A stretch of DNA of 64,000 nt, from NCBI GenBank assembly GCA_963752495.1, contig CAVVYJ010000002.1, forward strand, positions 310,001 to 374,000. The letters are read 5' to 3'. This DNA comes from CAVVYJ01 sp963752495. GTDB lineage: Bacteria > Pseudomonadota > Gammaproteobacteria > Burkholderiales > Methylophilaceae. The notes beneath the pieces were generated by a model. It had not been told where the DNA came from. It made no database searches and was given only the letters and a program-made list of their open reading frames with translations. Positions 26,919-35,526 of this stretch are shown one piece after another. Position numbers and translations under genes: made by a program. Position 1 is the first letter of the stretch; each line of letters opens with the position of its first letter.

Positions 26919-26947
26919 AAAAGCCAGCTAAATATTAGCTGGCTTTT
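26919..26947 (-). terminator. terminator between the TonB receptor gene and dut
   Basis: A 13-bp perfect stem (AAAAGCCAGCTAA with its complement) and a 3-nt loop lie 35 nt downstream of the TonB-receptor stop. On the minus strand the stem ends in a T-run, so it stops transcription from the receptor gene before dut. Confidence 0.85.
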
Positions 26948-26981
26948 AGTGCTACAGTATTTATGTATTAAACTTGTTAGT

Positions 26982-29102
26982 CTAAAATTTATAGTTAGCG
27001 CTCAAGCCAAGCAAATAATTTCTGTCGGCTGCTGGCTCAAAAAAGCGCAAGTTGGCGTCATTCACACGTACAGAGCCGATATATTCTTTATCAGCAATAT
27101 TTTCTACACGTAAAAACTCTTTAAAGTTCCAGTTGGCGACATTTTGCTCAAATCCTGCACGCAGATTGAATATGGTATATGAAGGAGCTGTATCCGTATT
27201 TGTATCATTTACATATACCTTACTGTTATGGCGGCCTTCTAACGCGGTGCTAAAGCCCCAAGGTGCGTATTCCCATGCCACTTCACCGTAAAGTTGTGTT
27301 TTGTAAGTGCCAGGAATTTTGTTCCCAGAAGCAACCAAACCTGATGCGCCAGCAAAGTCTGAATCAAACTTGGCATTAAGCAAAGAGTAAGAAAAATACG
27401 TTGAAATATTATTTGAGAAGTCTGATTCAATAGAAAGTTCTGCGCCAGTACGTTTGGTTTTATTTGCATTGGCATAAAGGCTTCTATTGGCGGCATCAGT
27501 CTGTTTAATGATAATTTCATCATCGGTCGTGATTCTAAATATGTTCAGGTTCACTTGCGTGTTATCGCTAACAAATGCCTTTGCACCAATTTCATAGTTA
27601 CGGCTTTCACTAGGCTTAAGGTTTAAGTTTGGCGTGGCGCCAGCAGACAGCACGCCATAAGCCGCTTCAATAAAAGTAGGTGTCTCAAATCCTCTGCCAT
27701 AGTTGGCATAAAGATTAAATGCTGGTGTGACTTTCCAGGTCGCTCCTATAACTGGTGTGGTTTTTTTATACTCAACAGAGCCGCTATTGTCACCGAATAC
27801 AGTAAGAAGATGGTCTTTAACTTCCAACTCTACCTTAGTGTGGCGTATGCCAGCATGGATATCCACGTTGTTTAAAACTGAAAGCTTGCCCTGAATGTAC
27901 TGGTCGAAATTATCAACAATATTATCTTCATCACGGTTCAATGTGCTTATTGGAAGGCCGGCACTAAGGATATTTGTATCTAGTCTGGCATCTTCAGATT
28001 TGCCATAATTTAACCCTAAACTCACGTTATAGGGCATGCTGGCCAATTGTCCTTTGTTATCCCAACGCAAATCTGCGCCGTAAAACTCCCTCGAGATTTC
28101 ACTTTTTCTGGCGTTTCTACCAGCTGCGTTAGTGGCTAAAATTTGTGCATTTTCCCTAGTACCGACATAAGTCATCAGGTTAAGTGTGTTGTTCTCGTTG
28201 AAATTATGTGCCAAATTAAAGCCAACCTGCGCATGGCTACGGCTAACGCGAGTGTTCGCATTAATAGCTGCATTTGGCACGCCCTTTGGGTCATCAAATG
28301 CGGACGGCGCAGCCGCAGCGCCAGTTACCGCATCGCGTGGCAGGCCGGTTGGGTCTTCGGCATCTTGTTCAAACCAGTTCACCAAGGTGGTCAGTTTTGT
28401 ATCATCGCTTATGTTAATTTTAAATTTTGCAGTAGCAGCCTGTTTGTCAGCTTTGCTGTGGTCGCGGTAACCATCAGATTCAAAGTTGGAAACATTGAGC
28501 AAATATTCGATATTTTCTGTGGTGCCGGTTGCGTTCAGAATTTGGCGTCTGGTGTCTTCGCTGCCAAACATCACAGTCCCACCTACTTCTAACGTTTTTG
28601 GTGCGTCTTCGGTCAGCATTTGAATTACGCCACCAGAGGAGTTTCCATAAAGTGCAGAGAATGGTCCGCGCATCACTTCGATGCTTTTGATGGCTGATAA
28701 ATCAACCACGCCCGGTTGACCTTGGCCATCTGGCATGGTGAGTGGGATGCCGTCAACATAGACGCGGATGCCGCGCACGCCGAAGCTTGAGCGTGAACCG
28801 AAGCCACGTGATGAAATTTGTGGATCTTGCGCAGATTGTGTGCGGTTTTGCGCGGTGATACCAGGTAGGCGAATCAGACTTTCTGATAGTGTCATTTGCA
28901 GCTGACCGTCTTGAATGTCTTCTTTGCCAACCACGTCGATGGCGACCGGTAAATCGAAGCTGTTTTGTTCAACACGAGTGGCGGTCACTACAACTGGAGC
29001 GGTGATTACGCTATCTTCGGCGTATATATATGGTGAAAATCCGCACGTGCTTAGCACGGCAACGGACAATAATTTTCTTTTGAAAGTCTGGTGCAACGTC
29101 AT
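26982..29102 (-). CDS. TonB-dependent outer-membrane receptor, YncD/PqqU-like
   Basis: Outer-membrane beta-barrel importer of 706 residues. A signal peptide (about 1-28) is followed by a TonB-box-like VVVTATR segment, a plug domain (about 45-165) and a barrel ending in aromatic Phe (LGLSANYKF). The plug shares long motifs with E. coli YncD, e.g. SRGFGSRSSFGVRGIRVYVD, MPDGQGQ and VMRGPFSALYGN, and the barrel keeps YANYGRGFETPTFIE and IADKEYIGSVRVN. YncD has been linked to uptake of the cofactor PQQ and renamed PqqU. That substrate is attractive for a methylotroph with PQQ-dependent alcohol dehydrogenases, but it is inference. The gene is flanked by coaBC upstream and by a terminator, then dut. 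Confidence 0.88.
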   Translation of the reverse strand: MTLHQTFKRKLLSVAVLSTCGFSPYIYAEDSVITAPVVVTATRVEQNSFDLPVAIDVVGKEDIQDGQLQMTLSESLIRLPGITAQNRTQSAQDPQISSRGFGSRSSFGVRGIRVYVDGIPLTMPDGQGQPGVVDLSAIKSIEVMRGPFSALYGNSSGGVIQMLTEDAPKTLEVGGTVMFGSEDTRRQILNATGTTENIEYLLNVSNFESDGYRDHSKADKQAATAKFKINISDDTKLTTLVNWFEQDAEDPTGLPRDAVTGAAAAPSAFDDPKGVPNAAINANTRVSRSHAQVGFNLAHNFNENNTLNLMTYVGTRENAQILATNAAGRNARKSEISREFYGADLRWDNKGQLASMPYNVSLGLNYGKSEDARLDTNILSAGLPISTLNRDEDNIVDNFDQYIQGKLSVLNNVDIHAGIRHTKVELEVKDHLLTVFGDNSGSVEYKKTTPVIGATWKVTPAFNLYANYGRGFETPTFIEAAYGVLSAGATPNLNLKPSESRNYEIGAKAFVSDNTQVNLNIFRITTDDEIIIKQTDAANRSLYANANKTKRTGAELSIESDFSNNISTYFSYSLLNAKFDSDFAGASGLVASGNKIPGTYKTQLYGEVAWEYAPWGFSTALEGRHNSKVYVNDTNTDTAPSYTIFNLRAGFEQNVANWNFKEFLRVENIADKEYIGSVRVNDANLRFFEPAADRNYLLGLSANYKF

Positions 29103-29163
29103 GATATCCCTGAGAGTGTTTTAAATTTATTACAGATTTATTGAGTGGTGGGATTTTACGCGA

Positions 29164-29186
29164 CTTGATAAAGCCGCGATATCAAG
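29164..29186. promoter_or_regulatory. inverted repeat upstream of the TonB receptor gene
   Basis: A perfect 7-bp inverted repeat (CTTGATA, 9-nt spacer, TATCAAG) lies about 62-84 nt upstream of the receptor start and 20 nt past the coaBC stop. No T-run follows on the minus strand, so it is not a terminator of coaBC. An operator for control of the receptor is possible. A short repeat like this could also be chance. Confidence 0.35.
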
Positions 29187-29205
29187 ATTTTCATTAATTA
29201 GCAGC

Positions 29206-30387
29206 CTATAGCAGGCTTTGTATGTGTGCTAAGATTTCTACAGCGACTTCGGCTTTAGGTGCACGTTTGAGGGGCAGTGCGCCTTTGTCGTCAAGCAAGG
29301 TTACGCTAGCCTCATCTTGCCCCATACTTTCACTCACCAGATTTGCAACTAGCAAAGGTAGTTTTTTGGAGTGGCGTTTTTGTTCGGCGAGGTTAATTAA
29401 ATCTTGTGTTTCGGCCGCAAAGCCAACGCAGAATGGCGCGTTCGGTAAGCTTGCAACTTCTGCCAAAATATCTTTGTTGCGTTTGAGCTCCAAAGTAAGT
29501 GCTGACTCGCTTTTTTTGATCTTTTGCACACTGGGTTTAGCTGGCGAGTAATCTGCTACTGCTGCGACAGAGATGAAAATATCTTGCTTGGCTATGTTGT
29601 TCATTACCGCTTGATACATGGCTTCCGCACTTGACGCTTTTATATCACTCACATTTTGGGGCGCGGTTACATTTGTTGCCCCACTTACTAAAGTGACCTC
29701 GGCTCCCATATTGGCAGCTGCTTGTGCAATCGCGTAACCCATTTTCCCGCTGCTCAAATTGGTAATGGCGCGCACGGGGTCAATCATTTCTAGTGTGGCA
29801 CCTGCGGTAATAAGTATGCGCTTGCCCGCCAATAGTTTTGGTGTAAAGTGTGCATTCACTAAATCAAAAATTTCCTGCGCTTCCAGCATGCGCCCCAAGC
29901 CTACTTCACCGCATGCTTGCTCGCCTGCATCAGGGCCAAGCACTTCGATTTTGTCAGCTTTAAGTTGCGCGATATTTCTTTGTGTTGCAGGGTTTTCCCA
30001 CATTTGCTTGTTCATGGCTGGCGCTACCAAAAGCGGGCAGTCACGTGCAAGGCACAAGGTAGATAACAAATCATCTGCGCGGCCATGCAATAGTTTTGCA
30101 ATAAATTCGGCTGTTGCTGGTGCGATTAAAATCGCATCCGCATTACGGCTAAGCTCAATATGCGGCATACCGTTATCTATATCACCGCTCCACATGCCAG
30201 TAAAAACAGGCTTTCCAGAGAGTGCTTGCATTGTTACTGGTGTAATAAACTGGCAAGCAGATTCGGTCATCACCACTTGTACTTCGCAACCTGCCTTGAC
30301 CAACAGGCGCGTGAGTTCAGCAGCCTTGTATGCCGCGATACCACCCGTAAGGCCTAAAACTATTCGTTTGTGATTTACTGCACTCAT
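29206..30387 (-). CDS. coaBC: bifunctional phosphopantothenoylcysteine decarboxylase / phosphopantothenate-cysteine ligase
   Basis: Catalyses two consecutive steps of coenzyme A synthesis. It has 393 residues: an N-terminal flavoprotein CoaC domain (about 1-185) with GGIAAYKAAELTR, the catalytic-His segment MPHIELSRNADAILIAPATAEF and the substrate clamp PAMNKQMWENPAT; then the CoaB ligase domain from about 187 (ILITAGATLEMIDPVRAITNLSSGKMG). CTP-dependent ligation is known for the family. The start codon lies only 14 nt from the divergent start of the exported dikinase-like gene. Confidence 0.96.
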   Translation of the reverse strand: MSAVNHKRIVLGLTGGIAAYKAAELTRLLVKAGCEVQVVMTESACQFITPVTMQALSGKPVFTGMWSGDIDNGMPHIELSRNADAILIAPATAEFIAKLLHGRADDLLSTLCLARDCPLLVAPAMNKQMWENPATQRNIAQLKADKIEVLGPDAGEQACGEVGLGRMLEAQEIFDLVNAHFTPKLLAGKRILITAGATLEMIDPVRAITNLSSGKMGYAIAQAAANMGAEVTLVSGATNVTAPQNVSDIKASSAEAMYQAVMNNIAKQDIFISVAAVADYSPAKPSVQKIKKSESALTLELKRNKDILAEVASLPNAPFCVGFAAETQDLINLAEQKRHSKKLPLLVANLVSESMGQDEASVTLLDDKGALPLKRAPKAEVAVEILAHIQSLL

Positions 30388-30401
30388 GGTAAATTTTGTG
30401 T

Positions 30402-32429
30402 ATGCGTAACTTACTAAGTTTTATAAGTTTAACATGTGCGCTACTGTGCGTGGGCATTGCCGAAGCGCGGCGCATGAGCCCCGAAGCTTTAGAGGCGGCG
30501 CAGGTGCATGTACAAAAGCCAAAAAACATCATGGTGCAGCCGCCTGTGATAGTAAATGCGGGTAATGGTGCACAAAGTGCGAACAAGTTGGAAAAGGCTG
30601 GCCAACGTGTATGGCAGTCACAAGTGCATGATTTAGCTACTTGGCAGCAGTTGTCGAAACAAGCGCGTGACTATGAATTCAGCAAATTTGTGATTGATGT
30701 AAAAACAGACAAAATTTACTTTGTAGATTCTAATGTTTTTACATTGCATAGTGATTTTGTACTGGGTTATTTGCAAAAACTCCCGCGTACAGCCGCTAAT
30801 ATCAAACAATATAACCGAAATTACAGTCGCAAAAAACCGCAATTTATTTTGGGATATTTAACGCATTATCCTAATTTGCAAACATGGACATTCTCTTTTT
30901 GGGAGGGTGATACCATCGATGCACCAACAATCAGGCGTGCTGCTAACAAGCTTAAAAACACATTCACAGTGGCGGATTTGAAATTTAGACCAGACTCTTC
31001 TTATCAGGAGAACATCGCCAAAGGGCTTAAGCAATCGGAAGTGCCAGTGATTAAAAATACCCAAATCTATCGTGCGATGCCATATCAGGCTTTCAATACT
31101 GGGCGTTCGGTTGGCTTGTTGAATATTGTCTCGCCATCGCAACAAGTTGAAAACATGCAGTTTGATCCGCATGAAATAGTGATTTTGCAGCAAAGCTACC
31201 CTGATATTTCGCCCGTAGCAGGCATTATTACCACACAATTTTCCACTCCGCTATCGCATGTTAATTTGCGTGCAACTGCATGGAACATCCCCAATGCCAG
31301 CTTTAAAACAGCGCTGCAGGAGTATGGAAAATTTAAAAATAAATGGGTGTATTTAGAAGTGGCAGAACAAGCAATAAGTTTGCGCCTAGCAACGGAAGTT
31401 GAAATTCAACAAGAACAGAAAAAAAGGCAAAGTGCTAAGCAAGTAAAGCTACCGCAGGCAAATATACATTACACGGGTTTGGATGATTTAAGAAAAATTT
31501 CATTAGAACATGCACAGAAATTTGGCGCAAAAACTGCGCATTTGGGCGAGATGAAGCAAGCGGGTTTTCCTGTGCCGAATGGCTTTGGCATCCCTTTTTA
31601 TTATTATCAGCAGCATATAGCGCAGCACCGCATGGATATTGACTTGCAGGACATCCTGAACGATGAGCGATTTAAGAAAAATAAAGTTTGGCGTAAGCAA
31701 AAGTTACTTGAACTTCAGGCAAAAATCAAAAACACACCAATAAATCCAGTACATTTTGCTGCGATTAAAAAACAGTGGAATGAAGCGCTAGATGGCGCAC
31801 CAGTGTTCGTTCGTAGTAGCACTAATGCAGAAGACCTGGCGGGTTTTAACGGTGCGGGGCTATATGATACTGTTCCGAATGTAAAATCCGATATTGCTCT
31901 GGAAGCCGCAATTAAGAAAGTTTGGGCCTCATTATGGAATGAACGTGCAGTGAGTGAGCGTGCGTTTTTTGGCATTCCGCAAAATCAGGTATACGCGGCG
32001 GTATTAGTCCAAACGGGAGTTAACGCCGCGGCATCCGGTGTGCTGTTAACAACCGATATTTGGGGACATCAACCCCGGACATTTACACTCAACGCCAAAT
32101 GGGGCCTAGGTATGCGCGTGGTAGAAGGGCAGAAGATTGCAGAGCAAATATTGTATGATACGGGGAATGATGGCACGCGCGTGATTAGTCGTAGCGATGA
32201 GGATACTATGCTGGTGTTTGATGCTAAAGGCGGCACAAGAGAGATAAAAGTACCTAAGAGCGAGGCAATAATTACCGAGCAACGTGCCAAAAAACTGGGG
32301 CAATTGGCGCAACAATTAGAAGCATTGTTTCCAAGCTATAAGGTGCTGGATATTGAGTGGGTGTTAGAAAGAACAAACTTGGGACAAGATAAGTTTTGGC
32401 TGGTGCAGGCCCGGCCATATATTGATTAA
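30402..32429 (+). CDS. exported PEP-synthase / dikinase-like protein
   Basis: A 675-residue protein with an N-terminal signal peptide (MRNLLSFISLTCALLC..., AxA-type cleavage site near residue 22), so predicted to act outside the cytoplasm. Residues about 40-265 are not recognised. Next comes a stretch like the swivelling phosphohistidine domain (ITTQFSTPLSHVNLRATAWN, His near 283). The C-terminal half is a PPDK_N-type ATP-binding domain: GAKTAHLGEMKQAGFPVPNG, VFVRSSTNAEDL, WASLWNERA, WGLGMRV and DIEWV...WLVQARP. The His domain preceding the nucleotide domain is the order of glucan, water dikinase, not of PEP synthase, and the PEP-binding barrel is absent. ATP is not normally available in the periplasm, so the reaction is unknown. 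A TTG at 30396 is also in frame, but ATG 30402 fits the signal peptide; no good ribosome binding site is visible. Confidence 0.8.
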   Translation: MRNLLSFISLTCALLCVGIAEARRMSPEALEAAQVHVQKPKNIMVQPPVIVNAGNGAQSANKLEKAGQRVWQSQVHDLATWQQLSKQARDYEFSKFVIDVKTDKIYFVDSNVFTLHSDFVLGYLQKLPRTAANIKQYNRNYSRKKPQFILGYLTHYPNLQTWTFSFWEGDTIDAPTIRRAANKLKNTFTVADLKFRPDSSYQENIAKGLKQSEVPVIKNTQIYRAMPYQAFNTGRSVGLLNIVSPSQQVENMQFDPHEIVILQQSYPDISPVAGIITTQFSTPLSHVNLRATAWNIPNASFKTALQEYGKFKNKWVYLEVAEQAISLRLATEVEIQQEQKKRQSAKQVKLPQANIHYTGLDDLRKISLEHAQKFGAKTAHLGEMKQAGFPVPNGFGIPFYYYQQHIAQHRMDIDLQDILNDERFKKNKVWRKQKLLELQAKIKNTPINPVHFAAIKKQWNEALDGAPVFVRSSTNAEDLAGFNGAGLYDTVPNVKSDIALEAAIKKVWASLWNERAVSERAFFGIPQNQVYAAVLVQTGVNAAASGVLLTTDIWGHQPRTFTLNAKWGLGMRVVEGQKIAEQILYDTGNDGTRVISRSDEDTMLVFDAKGGTREIKVPKSEAIITEQRAKKLGQLAQQLEALFPSYKVLDIEWVLERTNLGQDKFWLVQARPYID

Positions 32430-32446
32430 GATGAAGAAAAAAGACA

Positions 32447-33214
32447 ATGTGGAAACTAATTAGAATTTTCATTTTACTGGTTGTGCTTGGCACGGTACTG
32501 CAACAATCTTTTTCAGATAAAGCAGATTTGGATTGGAAAGATAATTTTTATGTGGCGCTTTATCCCGTTAATGCGGATGGCAGTAGTGAGGTTGCTGCAT
32601 ATATTAAGACGCTTACTAAAGATGATTTTTTGGCGATTGAAGATTATTTTGCCGAGGAAGGCAAGCGCTATAATTTAGGTATGCGACAGCCCATTGCATT
32701 GCAACTGGGCGAAGTGGTGAGTAAGATTCCACCCGCGCCGCCACAAGCTGGCAAGAGTGGTTTGGATGTGCTACTTTGGAGCTTAAAATTTCGTTGGTTC
32801 GCCTGGAATAACAGCCCTAAAGTCGCGGTAAAGCCAGATATTAGACTTTATTTGCTTTACTACAACCCTGTAAGTAGCCCAAAATTGACGCATTCCACTG
32901 CACTCGACAAAGGCCGCATTGGGCGTGTAAATTTGTTTGGGGATAAGACTTACGCTAAGCAAAATTTGGTGATAACCTCGCATGAGTTGCTGCATACACT
33001 TACTGCAACAGATAAATATGATTTAGCCACGGGTTTGCCTGCTTATCCTGACGGTTATGCGGAGCCTAACAAACAGCCACGTTACCCACAATCGTTTGCA
33101 GAGCTGATGGGTGGGTATGTACCGATTGATGAGATAAAAAATGAAATTCCTAAAAGTTTAGAACAAACACTTATTGGCGAAAAAACTGCACATGAAATTG
33201 GCTGGTTAAAATAG
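32447..33214 (+). CDS. exported HExxH protein, putative metallopeptidase
   Basis: A 255-residue protein with one N-terminal hydrophobic segment (residues 3-20), acting as signal peptide or anchor. The only catalytic-looking motif is TSHELLHTLTATDKYD near residues 180-195, an HExxH zinc-binding pair followed by a conserved-looking DKYD. A downstream acidic segment, SFAELMGG, could supply the third ligand and a Met. The rest matches no family I can name. It starts 18 nt after the dikinase-like gene and 27 nt before cstA. Peptidase activity is inference from HExxH alone. Confidence 0.6.
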   Translation: MWKLIRIFILLVVLGTVLQQSFSDKADLDWKDNFYVALYPVNADGSSEVAAYIKTLTKDDFLAIEDYFAEEGKRYNLGMRQPIALQLGEVVSKIPPAPPQAGKSGLDVLLWSLKFRWFAWNNSPKVAVKPDIRLYLLYYNPVSSPKLTHSTALDKGRIGRVNLFGDKTYAKQNLVITSHELLHTLTATDKYDLATGLPAYPDGYAEPNKQPRYPQSFAELMGGYVPIDEIKNEIPKSLEQTLIGEKTAHEIGWLK

Positions 33215-33241
33215 CACTATAGAATTGATACATTATTTAAT

Positions 33242-35290
33242 ATGCAAAAAAATCTAAAATTGATTGTCTGGGTATTCGTCATACTGTTGGGGATGGCTGC
33301 GCTTTCTAATATCGCGCTTCATCGCGGTGAAAGCATTAACGCGCTGTGGCTGATAACTGCTGCACTTTGTGTTTATGCCCTTGCGTATCGCTTTTATGCC
33401 GCATGGATTGCAGCGAAAGTATTGGTCATTGATGAAACACGCGCCACGCCGGCAGAGCGGCTTGAAAATGGTCGAGATTTTATTCCGACCAATAAGTGGG
33501 TAGTATTCGGACACCATTTTGCCGCCATTGCAGGGCCGGGGCCACTTGTAGGACCAACGCTCGCAGCACAATTTGGTTATTTGCCGGGCACGTTATGGAT
33601 ACTGGTTGGCGCAGTGCTAGGTGGTGCAGTGCAGGATATGGTGACGTTATTTTTTTCAACACGTCGTAATGGCAGAAGCTTGGGACAAATGGCGCGTGAT
33701 GAAATTGGCGTAATTGGTGGCACGGCAGCGTTGATTGGCACATTGATGATTATGATTATCTTGATTGCCGTGCTGGGTTTGGTGGTTGTAAATGCGATGA
33801 AGCATAGCCCATGGGCAACCGCAACGGTTACTGCAACGATACCTATTGCGATGATCATTGGTGTTTATATGCGTAACATTCGCCCTGGGCGCGTGCTAGA
33901 AGCGTCGATTATTGGTGTTTTGTTACTATTGTTTTCTGTATTTGCTGGCGGTTGGATAGACCATAACGAGACCTTGCGTGTGTGGTTCGATCATGAAGGC
34001 TTACCACTGGCTTATGCGATTATTGTTTATGGTTTTGCGGCTGCAGTGCTACCAGTGTGGTTGCTGCTAGCACCTCGCGATTATTTATCTACTTATATGA
34101 AATTAGGTACAGTAATTCTACTGGCGGTCGCGATTGTGATTTTGCAGCCACAGATTCATATGCCTGCGATTACTCAATTTGTGGATGGCACTGGGCCGAT
34201 TTTTGGCGGTAAGTTGTTTCCCTTCGTGTTTATCACCATTGCATGTGGCGCGATTTCAGGCTTTCACTCATTAATTGCAAGTGGTACCACGCCTAAGCTG
34301 TTAGCTAACGAACGAGATATTCGCATGATTGGTTATGGTGCGATGTTATTAGAAAGCTTTGTGGCGATTATGGCGATGATTGCAGCCACAGTCTTAGAGC
34401 CAGGTGTGTTTTTTGCCATCAACAGCCCTGCTGGAGTGGTGGGTAAAGAGGCCGTAGATGCTATTGCCAAAATCAATAGTTGGGGGTTTGCTGTAACAGT
34501 TGAGCAAATGAATCAGCTTGCCAAAGATATGGGGGAAAGCAGCCTATTTGCACGTACAGGTGGCGCCCCCAGTCTGGCGGTTGGCATGGCGAGTATTTTT
34601 GGTAATGCGTTCGGTAAACATTTGTTGGCGCTTTGGTATCACTTCGCCATTATGTTCGAAGCTATTTTTATTTTAACGACATTGGATGCAGGCACTCGCG
34701 TTGGGCGGTTTATGTTGCAAGACATGCTTGGTAATTTTAATAAAAAATTAGGTGAGACGTCTTATATGCCGTCGGTGATTTTTACCAGTGCTGTGATAGT
34801 GGCAGGCTGGGGTTATTTTCTTTATATTGGTGTGATTGACCCCAACGGCGGTGTGAACATACTATGGCCGCTTTTTGGCATCGCCAATCAAATGCTGGCG
34901 GCCATTGCTTTGTGCGTTGCGACCAGTATTTTGGTGAAGACCGGTAAGCGCAAGTATGCATGGGTGACAGGTTTGCCTTTAGTCTGGCTGGTGACAATAA
35001 CAACTGTAGCAGCTTGGCAAAAAATATTTTCTGAAGATATACGCATTGGATTTTTTGCAGCAGCGAATGATTTGAGCCTAAAACTGGCAAGTGGCATTTT
35101 GCCAGCAGATAAAGCCGCAGTAGCGCCACAATTAATATTCAATCAGCACTTGGATGCTTACTTGACCATGTTCTTTGTAGTCGTGCTATGGGTCGTGATT
35201 CTGGATATGCTGTATGTGTGTTACGCAAGCCTGAGAGGTACATCAGTATTACCTTCTAGCGAGGTGCCTTATATTAAAACGGCATTATGA
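33242..35290 (+). CDS. cstA: carbon starvation protein CstA, pyruvate/peptide transporter family
   Basis: Large inner-membrane protein of 682 residues with about 16-18 hydrophobic helices. CstA motifs include FIPTNKWVVFGHHFAAIAGPGPLVGP (from residue 80), GCxxGFHSLIASGTTPK-like residues near 345, and TTLDAGTRVGRFMLQD near 480. E. coli CstA and its paralogue BtsT import pyruvate; peptide uptake has also been proposed. It is followed 13 nt later by a YbdD-type small protein known to be needed for CstA activity in E. coli. It is downstream of the exported dikinase-like gene in what looks like one operon. Confidence 0.94.
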   Translation: MQKNLKLIVWVFVILLGMAALSNIALHRGESINALWLITAALCVYALAYRFYAAWIAAKVLVIDETRATPAERLENGRDFIPTNKWVVFGHHFAAIAGPGPLVGPTLAAQFGYLPGTLWILVGAVLGGAVQDMVTLFFSTRRNGRSLGQMARDEIGVIGGTAALIGTLMIMIILIAVLGLVVVNAMKHSPWATATVTATIPIAMIIGVYMRNIRPGRVLEASIIGVLLLLFSVFAGGWIDHNETLRVWFDHEGLPLAYAIIVYGFAAAVLPVWLLLAPRDYLSTYMKLGTVILLAVAIVILQPQIHMPAITQFVDGTGPIFGGKLFPFVFITIACGAISGFHSLIASGTTPKLLANERDIRMIGYGAMLLESFVAIMAMIAATVLEPGVFFAINSPAGVVGKEAVDAIAKINSWGFAVTVEQMNQLAKDMGESSLFARTGGAPSLAVGMASIFGNAFGKHLLALWYHFAIMFEAIFILTTLDAGTRVGRFMLQDMLGNFNKKLGETSYMPSVIFTSAVIVAGWGYFLYIGVIDPNGGVNILWPLFGIANQMLAAIALCVATSILVKTGKRKYAWVTGLPLVWLVTITTVAAWQKIFSEDIRIGFFAAANDLSLKLASGILPADKAAVAPQLIFNQHLDAYLTMFFVVVLWVVILDMLYVCYASLRGTSVLPSSEVPYIKTAL

Positions 35291-35303
35291 AAATATATCG
35301 ACA

Positions 35304-35507
35304 ATGTTAAAAAAACTAAAACATGTGTGGCATAAATTTTGGCCAACTTTACGAGAGTTATCTGGCGAGGATGCTTATGAGCGCTACTTAAAGCATCATG
35401 CAGAGTTTCATAAAACCTCAGTAGATGCCAGTCCTGCGCTTACACGTAAAGCATTTTTTATATTAATGCAGGATAAAAAATGGCAGGGCGTTAATCGCTG
35501 TTGCTAA
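35304..35507 (+). CDS. YbdD/YjiX family small protein (DUF466)
   Basis: A 67-residue cytosolic protein with the family pattern: basic N-terminus, GEDAYERYLKHHAEFH (compare the DYxxYxxHM motif), an FFxxxQ-like segment and the terminal arginine-Cys-Cys (VNRCC). YbdD-type proteins are encoded next to cstA/btsT and are required for their transport activity in E. coli. The position 13 nt after cstA agrees. Confidence 0.9.
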   Translation: MLKKLKHVWHKFWPTLRELSGEDAYERYLKHHAEFHKTSVDASPALTRKAFFILMQDKKWQGVNRCC

Positions 35508-35526
35508 AACCAGTTAAGTTGCAAAA

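Noticed and set aside
28143..28592. Plus-strand ORF inside the TonB receptor gene
   Set aside because: Antisense to a well-conserved barrel domain and without recognisable features.
30396..30401. TTG start for the dikinase-like protein
   Set aside because: It adds only two residues; ATG at 30402 gives a better signal-peptide start.
30402..32429. Calling this gene ppsA (PEP synthase)
   Set aside because: It lacks the C-terminal PEP/pyruvate barrel, has a reversed domain order and a signal peptide, so PEP synthase activity is not supported.
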